In this document: piece by piece, positions 63,664-64,000 of the stretch
How positions within the stretch are numbered: the first letter of the stretch is position 1
How the letters are laid out: the number at the start of each line of letters is the position of its first letter
DNA from: Exiguobacterium sp. AM39-5BH
GTDB lineage: Bacteria > Bacillota > Bacilli > Exiguobacteriales > Exiguobacteriaceae
NCBI RefSeq assembly: GCF_003467445.1
Contig: NZ_QSGS01000007.1
Coordinates: 1 to 64,000, forward strand
Length of the DNA stretch: 64,000 nt
Direction: 5' to 3'
Notes under the pieces: generated by a model
What the model saw: the letters and a program-made list of their open reading frames with translations, nothing else
The model's database searches: none
Told to the model about the DNA's origin: nothing
Position numbers and translations under genes: made by a program

Positions 63664-64000
63664 ACCCATCTCCCGCACCGCGCGATGTAACACTTCTAAA
63701 ATCCCATCCGCATATGTACCCTCGGTGACACGACCATGTTCTCGTTTGGCTTCTTCCGTCCCGTTGCCAAGTACATAGCCGTTACCGACATATCGCAACA
63801 TCCCTAAATCGTTCCCGCTGTCCCCGAACGCGTAAGCGTGCTCAATCTGAAACGTATATCGATTGCACACGTAGTCGACCGCAGCGATTTTACCCGCTCC
63901 TTGTGGGATGAAATCAATATCGTAGGCGTCTACCGGATCTCCGGCGTTCGGATTGCACCGACTGACGTTGACCGCGATTCCGAAGTCACGAGCGCTCGAA
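63646..64000 (-). CDS. HAD-IIB (Cof-like) sugar phosphatase, partial
   Basis: C-terminal part of a minus-strand gene whose start lies beyond the window. Visible are DIDFIPQGAGKIAAVDYVC (the conserved lysine) and motif III/IV AFGDSGNDLGMLRYVGNGYVLGNG, as in sucrose-6-phosphate-phosphatase-like and Cof-type HAD enzymes. The frame is open from 64000 to the stop at 63646. The internal ATG at 63870 is not the start. Its stop overlaps the end of the sigma-like pseudogene by 18 bases. Confidence 0.82.
   Translation of the reverse strand, partial: SSARDFGIAVNVSRCNPNAGDPVDAYDIDFIPQGAGKIAAVDYVCNRYTFQIEHAYAFGDSGNDLGMLRYVGNGYVLGNGTEEAKREHGRVTEGTYADGILEVLHRAVREMGSRARD

Noticed and set aside
1..64000. Insertion sequences, prophage, CRISPR arrays or toxin-antitoxin pairs
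   Set aside because: No transposase, integrase, phage or repeat-spacer pattern was found on either strand. Gene order is compact and core-like throughout.

Overview
The window looks like chromosomal DNA of a low-to-moderate-GC Firmicute of the order Bacillales. The combination of SAM-I (S-box) and T-box leaders, HemQ, FolE2, an arc operon, cydDC without adjacent cydAB, and many B. subtilis-like small proteins, in a genome of roughly even base composition, points to Exiguobacterium or a close relative. The genus is inferred from gene content and was not confirmed by a search. I see no rRNA, tRNA, IS element, prophage or CRISPR array. This is mostly core chromosome.

Layout. (1) 0-10 kb: two divergent methionine-salvage operons, mtnK-mtnA-(sugar-type ABC importer) on the minus strand and mtnW-mtnX-mtnB-mtnD on the plus strand, each preceded by its own SAM-I riboswitch and terminator. 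(2) 10-19 kb: a TerC-like membrane protein, folE2, a rhodanese, pta, hemQ, an ATP-grasp ligase, a CPA1 antiporter and hsp20. (3) 19-24 kb: trpD-C-F-B-A behind tandem Trp T-boxes, with no trpE or trpG. (4) 24-36 kb: an amino-acid permease, a secreted coiled-coil M23 hydrolase, DUF423 and TRIC membrane proteins, a UbiB-family kinase, a PlsY-like gene followed by a GNAT/class V aminotransferase fusion, gabD, a HAD phosphatase and alkaline phosphatase. (5) 36-46 kb: a rhodanese with a CstR-like operator, msrAB, DUF2252, a diguanylate cyclase, a candidate Fur-controlled small RNA, cydDC and a Crp/Fnr regulator. (6) 46-58 kb: a GH31 glycosidase, the arginine deiminase operon arcA-B-D-C, mgtE and a sodium:solute symporter. 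(7) 57-64 kb: small enzymes and stress proteins, a stand-alone MurE-like ligase, and two genes with in-frame stops.

Three points stand out. A ~160-nt intergenic RNA at 41.68-41.84 kb has a strong promoter with an embedded Fur box, three C-rich hairpin loops and an intrinsic terminator, like an FsrA-type iron-sparing sRNA. The PlsY-like plus GNAT/aminotransferase pair may make an unrecognised amino-lipid. Finally, six otherwise good genes (the ABC ATPase and permease, M23 hydrolase, arcC, mgtE and the symporter) each carry exactly one missing base in a short homopolymer, and two more carry nonsense codons. This suggests either an error-prone assembly or a decaying genome, so these breaks should be checked before being taken as biology.
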